A DNA stretch of 64,000 nucleotides from Escallonia rubra. Its lineage: Eukaryota > Streptophyta > Magnoliopsida > Escalloniales > Escalloniaceae. The stretch lies in contig JAVXUO010002397.1 in NCBI GenBank assembly GCA_033065855.1, positions 62,001-126,000 on the forward strand, written 5' to 3'. The translations under genes and the position numbers were made by a program. Of this stretch, positions 1 through 12,500 are shown in pieces (position 1 is the stretch's first letter; every line of letters begins with the position of its first letter). The notes below the pieces were generated by a model. That model ran no database searches. It saw nothing but the letters and a program-made list of their open reading frames with translations, and had not been told where the DNA came from.

Positions 1-89
1 CCAGTATTGGAAAATGCCACCTTGTAAATTGTTCCTGTGTTATGGAATGTACTTTTCATGATATTGATGGTGTGTATATATATTTCCAG

Positions 90-3000
90 GAAGGCTCGGG
101 ACGTTACCTAGACTTGCATGAATTGTACAATCATTACATCAACTTGAAATTTGAAGATCCCATCGAGTACTCAGCTTACCTAGATGGTTTCCCACAAGTG
201 CACAAGATTCCTCGAAAGAAGAAGTTGGCGAGGTAAAAGTTTCTTTCCGATAAACATATTGTTTGTGAACACGGTTTCGTTTAAGATTTTTCTCTTCGCA
301 ACACAGATGAAATGGTCGAGTAAGGTGAAACAGGGCTTTTAGGTTCACAATCTGCATCCATAATATTTGGTGCACTTGGAAGGAGAGTAGTCAGGGACCT
401 TTTAAGGGGAGGAGATTTTGGTGTTTGAGAAATGGACGGTCAATTTTGGTTCTTTCTTTGTTCTTCAGTTATACTCTCCTCCCTTAAAAGAACTCTGAGG
501 GGATGCACCAATATGTCTGCCAATTTTATAAGTCAAACATCATTATTGCTATTCTATGTCCTTTGCCTTTGTTCACGTTAAAACGATAATGAAACATTCT
601 TTAATATTGAGGTTTTCATGGGAAGTGGTGATGCATGACTATGTGCAAAGGAAAAGAGCAAAATGTATACTTTATGTTGGTTATGTTGATCCTCGCCAAT
701 TTTGTTTTGCTAGTTATCTGGAATGTTTTCTTCTTCCTTTTCCTTGTTTTCTATATTAATAGAATGGATCTGTGTACCTACTATAAAATGTTTGTTTCTA
801 TGCAGGAAATACAAGGAGTATTTGGGAAAACTACTTGAGTATCTAGTATACTTTTTTGAGCGAACGGAGCCCTTACAAGATCTTGACAGAATGTTCTCAA
901 AGGTTTATTTCTAAATGATCTCTTTTCCTCCTTTTATGGGCTCACACTTACTTTAATACTCCTCCCAAGTCAGCATTGTTCCAATAATGCATTCAAAGAA
1001 GCTACTGGGGATGCCCACGAAGGAGATTGATTCATGGCGAGGCTGGTTGGTTGTTGAAAAAGTCATTTTGGCACGTGTTACTATCAACTATTTTTTGAAT
1101 AGATGCACTCTGAATACGGTGTTACTCAAAGAACATTGTTTGCTAGGGTCATCTACTTGTTGACTGATTTGAAGTGTGTCCATAAGAAACTAGCAAGAGT
1201 AGCCCGTGTCTATCCCCCATGCTTTTGAGTTTGACACATGTTATCGATGTCATCTTAGATTTGGCTACAGAGTATGAAGTAAAATGCACGAATCATTCAC
1301 TTAGCTTTTCGATATTACCTCCAGAATGTTTGTGTGTTCTTTCCCCCTTTTTGACTAGGGATTTTTTGTTGCCAGGTAACAGCAGAATTTGAGGAGGAGT
1401 GGGCTAATGGAAAGGTACTAGGATGGGAGCGTGAGGGTCAAGAAAATGGACATGTTCCGGCACAGAATATTATGATTGATCTGGATGACTATAGCACTAT
1501 TGAAGATCTGATGAGTGTGGGACCTGAGAACTTAAAGGAGGTAAGTGCATTTTTGCAAACCTTACTCTAGTACTCTCTGTTACTTCTCAGTTTAAACTTT
1601 ACTAACACTTCAATATTTTAGTGTTTCGAATTTTGTTGTCATGTGGATGTGCGCGTGTTGGTTACTTGGCTAATTAGAAGGAGATATTCTATTTATGTAC
1701 TGAAAAGGTGCAAAGAGTGCTAAAACAACGATTTTTTTTCCCCTTTGAGGTGAACCGGGGGGTGGGGGGAGGGCAAGGAGGACGGTTGTATTATTGTGAC
1801 TGATTTCTAGTAACGAAAAAACTTGTGTCTCAGGCATTTCTTGGAACACTTGTCGTCCAGGTCTTTCAGTTTTTTTCCTTCTTTCTTCCTTTGTTGATTG
1901 GACAAAGATATTATTGTTGAATGACATTCTTCTGAGTTCCCTTTATTGGAATCATGTGCAGCGGGGTGTTTTTAAATGTTTGAAGGCGGTGGTAATTGTG
2001 ATTAAGTTATCATTTCCGTGCCCCTTTGTCTATGAGCTTCGGGGTTTCATCTGGATGATTAGTTGATATAGGTGACTAATCGCGTTTCTTTTTGTTGTTG
2101 GTACACCTATATCATTTTGGGTTTCACAGAGGCATTAAACTTATATGCACTTTATATAAATATATAATCCCTAAAAGGACGGGAAACTACTGTGTCAGTG
2201 ATGGAGACCTCTGCAGAATGCTTGGACCTTTCCCATCTTCTCTAGAGTAGACTGATGGTTACTGGTGGTGATGACGGATGATAGCTTGAATAGGGCCTAG
2301 GATGTTCTAGTTATTCAGGGCAGTACTTCTCTTTTCGTTTTTTGGGTGCCATGAAGAAAGTCAAAAACTTGGATCTGAGATGATCATGGCCCATGCAAAC
2401 CCGAAGCATGATTTCAAAAATCAGCTTCCAACTCCGCATCTTAACTAACTTGTCCGCTACATAGATTTCTTATCTTCACGTGAGACAGTAAGGCTTTTTC
2501 TCTTTCTTTGTTCAAACCTAAAACTTCTCACTTTCAGCCCTTCATATCTTATCTTGGAAGTTCAATCATTTCATACAGTCAAGACAAGCCCCATATATTC
2601 CCTACTGACTAGACTGCACCTAGCAAATTAAACCCTAAAAGATACTTAAAATTTTCATTCATGGCAATGGAACTGTTTACAGCATGTCCAGTCACCCGTA
2701 AACCAGCTGAAGAATCTCTCTTACGTAATCCTTTGGCCGAACAACTTTTTAGCCACAAAGCCTATGCTGTCTTGGCTGTTAGACAGCTTTATTTCCTGGC
2801 TAAGGCTTTTCCTGAATGCCAATCCCTTCATTTTGTTTTGGTTGTGGTTGTGTTGTTTTCTTTTGTTGGAAGTTCAAATGATTACTCTTTTGATTCTTGT
2901 AATTTTAGTTTTTATTATGCACGTATCTTGCATTGTTCCTAATTTGATTTGCCTTGTGAATTTGTTTTTTACACACCATTTCCCGCATGAGTCTTTGAAG

Positions 3001-6000
3001 CTTAATTAAGAAGGCAGTGATACAACTAATTCACCATGAGAAAGTTCTCTACGTCTTATGTCTATGGTTTGGTAAAAGTTCGTTCATTCTTCTTTTTTCC
3101 CTTTTCATATATTCCAAGTGAGTTAGGTATGTGATCCTTTCTTATTCTGTTAAACACTACAGCTGGGATGCATATTTCGTACCAAGCATGCCATGTCGTT
3201 TCCAACTTGGATGTTCCACCTATATAGTGAAGTTTTCAGGTGAAGTAGCTCAAACAGCACAGATTTAACTCGAATGAATAAGGACAATGATCTTAATAGC
3301 TGTTTTCCTCTAGTATGATGGCTATGATTTCGCTAGCTTAGGGTTTTATCAGGAATGATTAACAAACAGAAAGTTTGTAGTTCCATTTATGTTGGAACTG
3401 TGTGAGATAAGTGTTATAAATCGAAGTGTAGGAGATAAAAACACATATTAAAACCCTGTGCTGTTGCTCCCTCTTTTTTTTAAATACTATCTGTTGGTTA
3501 TAAGAATACATATATTGGTATTGAGTAGACCATGTCTCTTTTGTTGTTTACTTAGCTGCTGTTGATTTTGCTTGGTAGGCATTGGCTGCATTAGGACTAA
3601 AAACGGGAGGCACTGTTCAACAGCGTGCGGAGAGGCTTTTCCTTACTAAGGTATTGCACTGGAGCTCTTTTTTTATTTTTCCCATTTATATCCTTCGCGT
3701 ATCTAATGGTGTGTAGTGCAGTCGAATGAATTTTTAGTATGGGATGATTTGTCGTGGTTATAGTAACATAGGATATAAGGAGAGGATGACCTACCTCCAA
3801 CGAGGTTCTAATTGTAAAATTGCAATTTAGCGCTGTATCATCAAGTTGCAAAAACACCCCCCCACCCGGCCCCGCGTTAATCTTGAGATTGATATGCCGG
3901 TAAACTTATCGTGTTAAATATTTTCCATCTATATCCCCGCTTCCCCTCCTTCCTTCGGGCACAATGTGCGCAAACTCGGGCTGAGCTAGAAGTTGAAATT
4001 GGTGGTCTGAGCTTACAGGCTACCATTATGTATCCTACAAACTCATATAAATAGCCTGTTCTTACATTAATTTGCATAGTAATTATGATTTTCCTTTAGT
4101 TAGAACCAAGAACGTAAATGATTAAGAAAAGGCAACTGTTTTCTTTTATAAGGATATAGGAGGCATGAGGCATCACATCGGACAGAGTGGGACATCGAAC
4201 TTGCAACAGTGTATTGAAGCGTATAAGGAGTGGTTGTAAATTTGAGTGGTTGGTGGAGAATGGGCAAGACAATAGCATCTGTTTGGCTGTCACAATGTAG
4301 AATCATGGTCACTTCTGTATAGAAAATGACATCAACACATTTTAAGAGTGGTTGTAAGACAAATCCGTATCGACCATGGTAGAAACATTGCTAACTTTAG
4401 TTTTGTATTTTGTGGCAAGCATATCCCTTTCAGTTGTTTCACGTCATTTATTCTTTTATGGTCTATAGAGATCCAATGAGTCCTACATTATCATGATTTA
4501 TACTTCCCTTTTTGCAGCACACGCCTCTTGAAAAGCTGGACAGAAAACATTTTGCCAAAAATTCACGTGGATCAGAACAGAATGGTACCGTGGCAGCCCC
4601 AGAACAAGCTGAAGGTTCTAAAGAAATTGCTCTCATGGAAGCCAAAATAGAAAAGCTATGTGAAATGTTGCAGGAGGTCTGTTTGTGCGTCCTTTTTCTT
4701 ACTTTTTTCATAATTACAAATGCACATTGATTCTATTAATTCATTAAGTGTATTCTCACCTTTCTTTATATCTTAGCTGCACTCAATAGTTAGTATGACG
4801 ATTTATGTGAACATTATGTGTTCTTGTGCAGACAATCTTGCGAACAAAAGAAAATATTGAGAAGAAACAGGCTTTGACATTTGAAGAAATGGAAGCGGAA
4901 CGCGAGGAGGTAAGTAGAATTTTCTTGCCTTCATTTCTCATCTCACACCCCAATTCAGCCCACACCACATTTCATCTTATTTTTTATGCAGCCCTGAAAG
5001 CTTCTTTTTTCTGTTTTTTAATATTTTTTTTTCTCTTTGCTCCGAAGTATGTATCTGTTCTTATCAACCTGGAATACATTCCGTTTACTCTACCATACCA
5101 GTAGGGATAATAGTGCATGATCTTATATCAAGTTGTCTAAGCTCAATTAGTGATGGGGTACCTATATTATTTTGCGGTGTTTGTGGATTAATAATTTAAT
5201 TCTGTCGTACTGGTGCTGCATGATAGTAGTACTCCCTCCGTCTTTAATGAATTGATCATATTTCCTTTTTGGGCTGTCTCAAAAAAATTGCTCACTTTCC
5301 AACCTTCGGAGAATCCCAAGATATCAGTCCATATCATAGGCTCAGTAAGCTATAAAATAATGGATACAATAATAGGCTTTTTGTTTGGTTGTGATGCAGC
5401 TAGTAAATCTTCTTTCTCTTTTTACATTTTAATGCGTAGGAATTGCTTATTAGCTGTAACTGAAGTCACTTTGGTTCCCAGTTGGTAATGATGGCATCAT
5501 ATTTTCCTAGAAGACCCAAGAATTCTGACCAAGAATGATGTTCTTTACTACTTAGTCTTCAATCATTGGGGTTACATGGAGCCTATATTTTATTATAGAT
5601 TACCTGATGGAGGAATACTTTTTCGCTTTTAGTTCAGTTCTTTGTGTTTTGATGGAATAAGAGAAAGTTTGCTGGGCTTCTGACAATTGTTGCTTTTCTG
5701 GATTGCTAAATTTTTCAGGAAGAGGTGCAAGCTGACACAGAAAGTGATGATGAAGAGCAGCAGATCTATAATCCATTGAAGCTGCCAATGGGTTGGGATG
5801 GGAAGCCAATACCATACTGGTTATACAAGCTTCATGGTCTTGGTCAAGTAAGTTTTAGAGTTGAATCTCTTCTACTCTTCTATTTATACTGTGTACTTGT
5901 CCCTTTTATACATTCCTTAAAGTCTTTTTTTTAAACACTTCTGCTAGTGGCAATAACATATTCTTTAGTTGAGCACTTTGAAATTTCATGAATGCCTTTC

Positions 6001-7531
6001 AGGAATTCAAATGCGAGATTTGTGGCACCCACAGTTATTGGGGCCGTAGGGCTTATGAACGACATTTTAAAGAATGGAGACATCAGCATGGAATGCGTCG
6101 TCTTGGTATTCCGAACACCAAGAACTTCAACGAGATTACCTCAATTGAGGTACTTATCTGTCCTTTCTTGTGGATTGATGCTTCTATACTGGTTTATGTT
6201 CAATTATCTTAATGGTTTGTAGCTCAACAGAAGGTAGCATACATGCCTGCAATCCCTGCATATCCTTTTGGTGGCAACTTGATCTTGTCCAGCTGCCATA
6301 CCCTGGAAAAGTTTAACAATGCTGGGGTTAGAGCCGCTCAGTTCGAAAGGAGATATTAGGTGGGATTGTCAAATACATGCTTAAAAGTCTCGTGTTGAGG
6401 GGGGTAAAAGGATCAAAAGGCCTAAATTGAGTATTGAGTATGTTTGATAGAGAGCGAATTCCCTTCCTTAGGTGATATGCCAGGATATACTACCTACCTG
6501 TCAGAAGCAGGGTCCTATTCAAAGAGCGCCTGCAATCAGTTGTGATCATTATCCTTCTTACTTGAATTATGAGAGTATTATTTTGGTCAAACACCAAAAC
6601 TACAAAGCATTACAAGGGCTAGCACTTAGAAACAAAAAATGGATGTATGAAAGAGCTAAGTTGCACAGGGCGGGGGTGGGGGCGGGGGCGGGAGCGGGAG
6701 CGGGGAAGCGTCAGCCCTAGGAGAACCTGAGTTGGGAGCGTTCCGGCTATATAATTATTTAAAATAAACTTTACTTTAGGTATATCCTAGGACAATGTAA
6801 AAATATTGCATTCTTGTAAAATATATGACAAAGTGTGGTTAATTTTACATTAGTTAAAAGTTAAAGAGGGAATATGAAAAGAATAAAGAACCCAGCTGTC
6901 ATGCCCAACATATCATGTGGGGACGTGGCCAAGCCACAGCCACCAATTCACTAATGACCTGCAAAGACAGACTAATAGGGCCCAACCCATGTGCTTTGCC
7001 TTCATTTTCTCGGTAGACACCTGTAGAAAGAAACAGCCGAGTTTCTCTCTCTACTTCTTCTTCTCTGCTCATGTCTCTTCATAACCCTAGCCTCCAATAG
7101 TGACTACCCAAAGAAAAAACAAGGAGAAAACCTCCATTATCGATGAACAACGAATCTTCCCATACTTCTGTTCGAGATCCCAACTCTCTTGGGTCGCGCT
7201 CCCGATGAGCTCCCAAGTTAGGAGCGCAGATTCGCGCTTCTAAGGAAGATTCGTGGCCTTCCTACACGAATCCTGCAACTAAGTGAAAGAGTGCCATTTG
7301 AGAATTCTTTGCATAAGTAACTGCAACTTTTCTTCTTGGTGCAATCATAACGTCTTGTGTTACTGTGACGCCTTCAATTTGCAGGAGGCAAAGCAATTGT
7401 GGGAGAGAATACAAGAACGGCAAGGAGTAAACAAGTGGCGCCCTGACCTTGAAGAAGAATATGAAGACCGAGAGGGTAACATTTACAACAAGAAGACATT
7501 CACTGATCTGCAGCGCCAGGGGTTGATCTAA
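90..7531 (+). CDS. ATO: Splicing factor 3A subunit 3 (SF3a60/ATROPOS), 5'-partial, 9 exons
   Basis: This subunit of the SF3a complex in the U2 snRNP helps the branch site engage U2 during pre-spliceosome assembly in the nucleus. In-phase exons are 90-232, 806-902, 1376-1540, 3579-3650, 4518-4676, 4832-4909, 5719-5847, 6003-6149 and 7385-7531, all with GT-AG borders, giving 378 residues plus stop. The family is about 500 aa, so roughly 125 N-terminal residues lie upstream of the window. Family marks seen are [11 protein letters not shown] in the first exon, [18 protein letters not shown] in the second, a SAP-like [20 protein letters not shown] in the fourth, an acidic ESDDEEQQ stretch before [20 protein letters not shown], and a matrin/U1-type C2H2 finger (CEICG...[11 protein letters not shown]) in the eighth. 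The C-terminus [13 protein letters not shown] is typical. Identity is secure; exact edges are manual. Confidence 0.93.
362..514. mobile_element. Small MITE-like inverted repeat in an SF3a60 intron
   Basis: The left end reads TATTTGGTGCAC and the right end GATGCACCAATA, and the match continues inward: CTTTTAAGGGGAGGAGA near 399-415 pairs with TCTCCTCCCTTAAAAG near 475-490. It is about 150 bp, has no coding capacity and lies in the intron 233-805. Ends and superfamily are not settled, and no clear target duplication was found. Confidence 0.5.
5230..5617. mobile_element. Possible Stowaway-like MITE in an SF3a60 intron
   Basis: The left end carries the Stowaway-type signature TACTCCCTCCGTCT at about 5229. 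A degraded complement, GATGGAGGAATA, lies at about 5606-5617. Both are within the intron 4910-5718. The left terminus is characteristic, but the right one matches at only about nine of twelve positions, so the extent is tentative. Confidence 0.35.
6150..7384 (+). other. Large last intron of SF3a60 with G-rich tract and leader-like segment
   Basis: At 1.2 kb this intron holds two odd segments. The first, 6668-6705, is an almost pure G tract broken by single C, T or A bases (GGGGGTGGGGGCGGGGGCGG), a strong G-quadruplex candidate on the transcribed sense strand. The second, about 6895-7260, looks like a plant gene 5' end: pyrimidine-rich CTCTCTACTTCTTCTTCTCT, then a telo-box-like AACCCTAG at about 7083, then A-rich DNA with ATGs. 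No open frame follows it. It may be a captured promoter and leader or an LTR fragment. Confidence 0.45.
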
Positions 7532-8920
7532 GAAGTACAGTTTTATGCTGGTCATTTTTATGTTCTAAAGTAAGTTTTGATGGAACCAGTCTCTGGATTT
7601 GAATACCAATATTTGCTTCCTGATGTTTATTTACAAAGACGGATATGTTGGGAATCTGCTTAAGTAACACTCTTTCCAGAACGTATACTGTCCATTCAAA
7701 ACAAATATACTTGGGTAAAATTATGTTATGGTTTAGACTGCAGTTTTTGTTATTAAGTTCTGCTTTTTAGATCCATTTTTACCCGTGTAACTGCTGTAAA
7801 TTATACCAATTGAATCCGTTATGTGTTTGCTTTTCCAGCTTATGATACTCATTTGAAGTCTGAGGAACTGAAATTCGGTCAACTCTACCAGCTATTATAA
7901 GCTTCATGTTCCAGGAGGATGGGGTGATCCGTTTATTCAGTAGTACCCTTTCTGGGAATTTTTGGGAAATTTGATCTGTTATACAGCAGCGCAAAACCGG
8001 CTGGGGAACATGAGTCGGGTTTCGCGAATTGAAGGCTTCCCATCCGATCAGGTTTAGAACCTCGTTACTGCAGTGATCCAAGGGGCCAGCATGTTGATCT
8101 GTAGTCTAATTCAGAAAATATCTTAAGAGCCATGGTATCTTCCTGATGTTGCATTCTTATGAGTAACAATGCGCATATGAACTCTTAAGCATTTTTAACT
8201 ATCCTACTGCATTTAGATTACCATTGCTCTTCTTTGGAGTCAGTGAAGTGATGGTTGTTGCATTGTTACCTTTTTGAGAGCTGCCTTAAATTTTGTGCTT
8301 AGGGAGGGGGTAAATAGTTTGAACAGTAGCAATAATAGAAATCAATCCCTAATTTACTGTGGGATCGAGCAAGTCTTGTACGTATAAATCATGAACATCA
8401 GGATCGTCTACTGACCAGCATTTCTGACAAACATTTAACACAGTATCTTGTCGTCGCTGTGAAATGTCGAAATATAGTGAGAATTTTCCACTAAATGCAT
8501 TTTGCCACGCATTTTTTTTTTTTGCTACAGTGGGGTGCTGGATCCTGATCCTTATATGTCACTTCTAATCCCATAGGACAAGATTTGGTTGCACCCAAAA
8601 CCTTCCTATGCAATGAATATTTAGCAATATTTTCACAATAGCAAAAACTTTTGAAGAGTGCTGTTTCAGCATCACTAAGTTAGTGTCGATAATGATAGTA
8701 ATAATAGAAATACTTTTAATTGCTATCAGGATTGTAAGAAGATAGTTATAATTCCCTATACAGTGACAGTTGATTATTAAAATTTTTTAGTGGCTTTTAC
8801 ATAGTGACGTTAAAAATATATTATTAATAATTATAACTGAAAGTCTTAGTATAAAAACTATTAAAAATATTTTGTGATTATTAATTGTCGTTACACAAGA
8901 AAAAAGAGGAATGAAGAAAC
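7532..8920. other. SF3a60 3'UTR and downstream intergenic DNA
   Basis: The stretch begins with the SF3a60 3'UTR and continues as AT-rich DNA without a convincing gene. Between about 8640 and 8900 are TAGTGAC/TTAATAATTA motifs resembling the cores of the MITEs at 59.7-63.4 kb, so a decayed relative may lie here, but clear termini were not found. Confidence 0.5.
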
Positions 8921-8924
8921 TTGT

Positions 8925-9023
8925 GGTTTTTAACTATGGTTCGTATATCCAATTTGAGGGGATCTCTTGCCCTTTTTTCTTCCTCCTTGGAATTGGTTCA
9001 CATTCCAAGGAAAATCTTCGCTG
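8925..9023. repeat. Left copy of ~100-bp direct repeat flanking a MITE
   Basis: It contains GGTTCGTATATCCAATTTGA through AAAATCTTCGCTG and is nearly identical to 9424-9525. The copies differ by one substitution (TCTTGCC against TCCTGCC), small length changes in a T run, and looser matching at the outer edge. It ends where the MITE at 9020-9422 begins. Confidence 0.85.
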
Positions 9024-9422
9024 TTTGACAAGGTTTTTTTTTTCCAGTTTTGGAAACTAGAAAAAAAAAGTTGCGTTTGACAACTATTTTTTTTTCAATT
9101 AAAAAAACTAATTTTTAAATCAATGCTATTTTTAAAAACTCAAAACATGAGTTTCGATTTTTTTTTTGAGACCACCACCAACCCCACCCTCCCGGCCGCC
9201 GGTAGCCACAACCACTACCACCACCACCGCAAACCACCACAAAAAAAAAAATTCAAAATAAAAACTGGGTAATCAAACAAAAAAAAAAAACTCAAAAAAA
9301 AAATTGGATTATTAAATACCCACTTGTTTTTGTAAAAAAAATAAAAAATTTAAACGGCTCTTTAATTTTTATTTTTTTTTGGGAAACTGAAAAAAAAATA
9401 TATATATTGTCAAACGGAGCCC
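9020..9422. mobile_element. AT-rich MITE with TTTGACAA-type inverted ends
   Basis: The left end TTTGACAAGG, a T run and CCAGTTTTGGAAAC pair with the right end GGGAAACTGAAAA, an A/T run and TTGTCAAACGG. The interior is poly-A and poly-T tracts around a CCACCACCACC-rich patch at 9170-9240, with no coding frame. The superfamily is unknown. Confidence 0.6.
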
Positions 9423-9423
9423 A

Positions 9424-9525
9424 ATGGTCTTTAACAATATGGTTCGTATATCCAATTTGAGGGGATCTCCTGCCCTTTTTTTTCTTCCTTGGAATTGGTT
9501 CACATTCCAAGGAAAATCTTCGCTG
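9424..9525. repeat. Right copy of ~100-bp direct repeat, downstream of the PAP14 stop
   Basis: Partner of 8925-9023. It lies just downstream, in PAP14 orientation, of the stop at 9595-9597, so it is probably 3'UTR sequence of that gene and the ancestral copy. The sequence following it (CTAGTTTTCG) is absent after the left copy. Confidence 0.8.
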
Positions 9526-9594
9526 CTAGTTTTCGTAAATAAGTCCACGATTAATTCTCGCCAGACCTTTGCCTAGAAATCCGTAGTCATAACA

Positions 9595-12500
9595 TCAAAC
9601 TTTTCCATAGCTTTCATTCACAAAAGACCTTGTAAACAAGAGTGCTGATCCATTTACACCACGGAGGACCAGTAGTCTAGAGTCTACATATGTTCCGCAA
9701 ACAATTTTTGACAGATCAAACATTTCAGGCGGGACTTGTGTCCGAACTTCTTGGACTACGTTTTGAGCAGTTTTCACATCTGTACTTAGTGGCTCATTCA
9801 GGCTGATACATACCTCAACGTCACTAGAGATGAGTTTGGCTACTTGAAGGCTTGATGGTAACTCCTTGAAAGGAAGTACCTTCCTCCACTTTTTACCAGA
9901 CAACTTTTCGATTACGGAATCTTGAGCATTTCGCGCGCTAGACATGGATTCTCCCATTGCCTTGTCTTCCTTGAGATATAGACGTCTGCCAGATGTCAAT
10001 CTGAAGAATGAATTCACTTGCAATGTCCCAGCGACTCCGACCTTGTCATGGGGCCATTCTTGGCCGATCAGAACCGTGAAACCGATGTCCGAGGTGAATG
10101 AAAAGGTTGTCCTCGACTTTGATGCTCTAGATACGGTGAGGTGCACATCACCAATTAGGACTCTGGCAGGAGGCTGGCGAAGAGTCAATCCTAGGTGCCT
10201 TCCTGTACAGTATAGGAGGCGCCATCTACCAGGCAATAATGACAACCAATTCTGCACGTAAATAAAATGAACTTAGACATTATCAGTCAATTTTGCAGTT
10301 GCCAGAGGATCACTACAGGCCAGTGCCCGACCACCTGCACCAGCAGACACCTTCAACTTCTATTAAGCTATGTATCTTGAAAACTTGTAACATCCAATCT
10401 TCATCCTTTTAAAGTGTAATCCAGAAGACGATCATCTATATAGCGGAGTAGATAAAATACTTTTTGAAAACTCTCAAACTCGAGCATCTTTCTCTTTTTT
10501 GCTCCCCTCTTTTTCTGTTAAGCATACGATTGGTCGAAACTATTCAAAATAATTTTTAAGGGCTAAATCATTATTTGTAAGCAAATCTCTCTTTCTGTTA
10601 CGCATACGATTGGTCGAAACTGGTATAGGCTGGGTTAATTGCATATCTGATCCAGTAAAGAACAAAAAATAATAATGGTTGGCACGCTGCTGAAGCTAAT
10701 TTTGGTAACACTGATTGTCAAAATCAAGAAAGTGAGATAAATGGCAAAATAAAAAATCCTAGCCAATTGAAAGCGGATCAGAAGATAAATAGACCTTAAC
10801 AACTACCAAGATATGTCTTACCTTGGGCTTGGGATGAGGATTCACCATCTCCATCAATTCGACAAAGTGTGCAAGCCTAATACGCTGAAACATGAAAATG
10901 TACTATAGGTTAATCAACCACTGCTATACTTCTGATTCTGGAAAAGTAGAAGATTTAGGGAGGGATACAGGGAATCAAGTAAGAGAAATGATGCTACAAA
11001 ATGAACGTTTAATGCCATAAAATTTCTACCCCAACTTGACACAACAAAAAACAACAGAAAGCTAAGAATTAAATGGAAGATTTTTCTGTCGCATTCTAGC
11101 CTACTGCCAACAATCTCTGGTATCAAATCTTTGCCAACTGAAAGTAAGAGCAAATTCAATAGAATGAATATATTTAAGTTGTAACTTCTATCAAGCTGAT
11201 CAATGAAGTAAAGCCAGTGGTATAGAAAACTTCATTCTAGACAGGATATAGTAAAACCATATCACATCCTATACAATGCCTCAACCATGTTCAACTAACT
11301 ATTGTAATCCACAGAGAAGTAAAACAAATGTTAATGGTGTATGCTCCAATCGAACTTTCCCAGTTTCCCCAGTTATCAGAGACAATAATAACATGCATGC
11401 TATGAGAATAATCAGTTCCTTTATTAGATTTTCAAATATCCTTTTTAAACATATGAAATGAGGAAACAAACAGGATGATCTACAGACCTGCTGCTGGCCA
11501 TAAATATATTCCTCTGCGATTCGAACTGTGGTAGAACCAAGATTCCATCTGATGATATCCATAGATGGGTCAATCCGCCATCGTGGTCCACAAAGAAATG
11601 GGTGCTTCAAAGCATCTAAACACCTGTTGAAGAGTCCAGAAGGATCATTACCAATTGCATGTAAATGCAATCTCTGACCATAGTTGTTAAACTACATAGG
11701 TAGATATGACGAAGTCTAATTCCCCTCAAAACCCTTTTCATGTCAGAGCTATAAAGGAATCCAGTCGAGAATTTTCTGCTGCATGATTTACGCGCACATT
11801 AAAAACTAGCATGAACAGATCTTTAACAGCAAGCACCCACTAGGTTATGCAAATATGCATCTAATCTATATGATCATAGGTATGCCTCCAAAGGCGCTAC
11901 GGTGTCAGTACTGTACAGGATCAGAAACGTAGTGGAAGTGGAACAGTTGAAGTTAATTCCTCACTTTCCAAACGAATGTATTCGATGCATATCCGTTATC
12001 CATGTTGTTAGCCACATGTATTCATGCAAAGCTGACATGTACACTAGCCACGTGTACGAACATGAAATAACCAGCATATTCAACTATACGACCAAAGGAG
12101 TCTATCCAACCACTGTCGCAAAACTGTTCCGGAACATTTATAGAGAACTCGGAAACACATCTAATGGACAGCAGATCACTCAACCAACATAAGTTATACC
12201 TTATTCTCTTCAAAGGGTTGGTTGCGAGCAGCAAGTTTAGAAGATTCCATCCTGCACCCCAGTTCCTATCAAGAATCTGCAAGAAGGATAATATATCAGA
12301 AAATTTTCACGGAAATGGGATGTAATTGGTGAATTGCATCTATTTGTGCTGAAGGAAGATTTAGTCACCTGCAGTCCAACATTTCCATAACTAGAACTCC
12401 TATGGAGAGTTTTTAGTAAAAATTCACGCAGGCAGGAAGGATCATTCCCCTGCACTTGCACATGAAAAGGGACGAATTTGGCAGGAGGTTATTCACCAGG

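Noticed and set aside
9944-10261. 105-codon plus-strand frame
   Set aside because: It lies opposite the last, well-conserved PAP14 exon and has no family resemblance.
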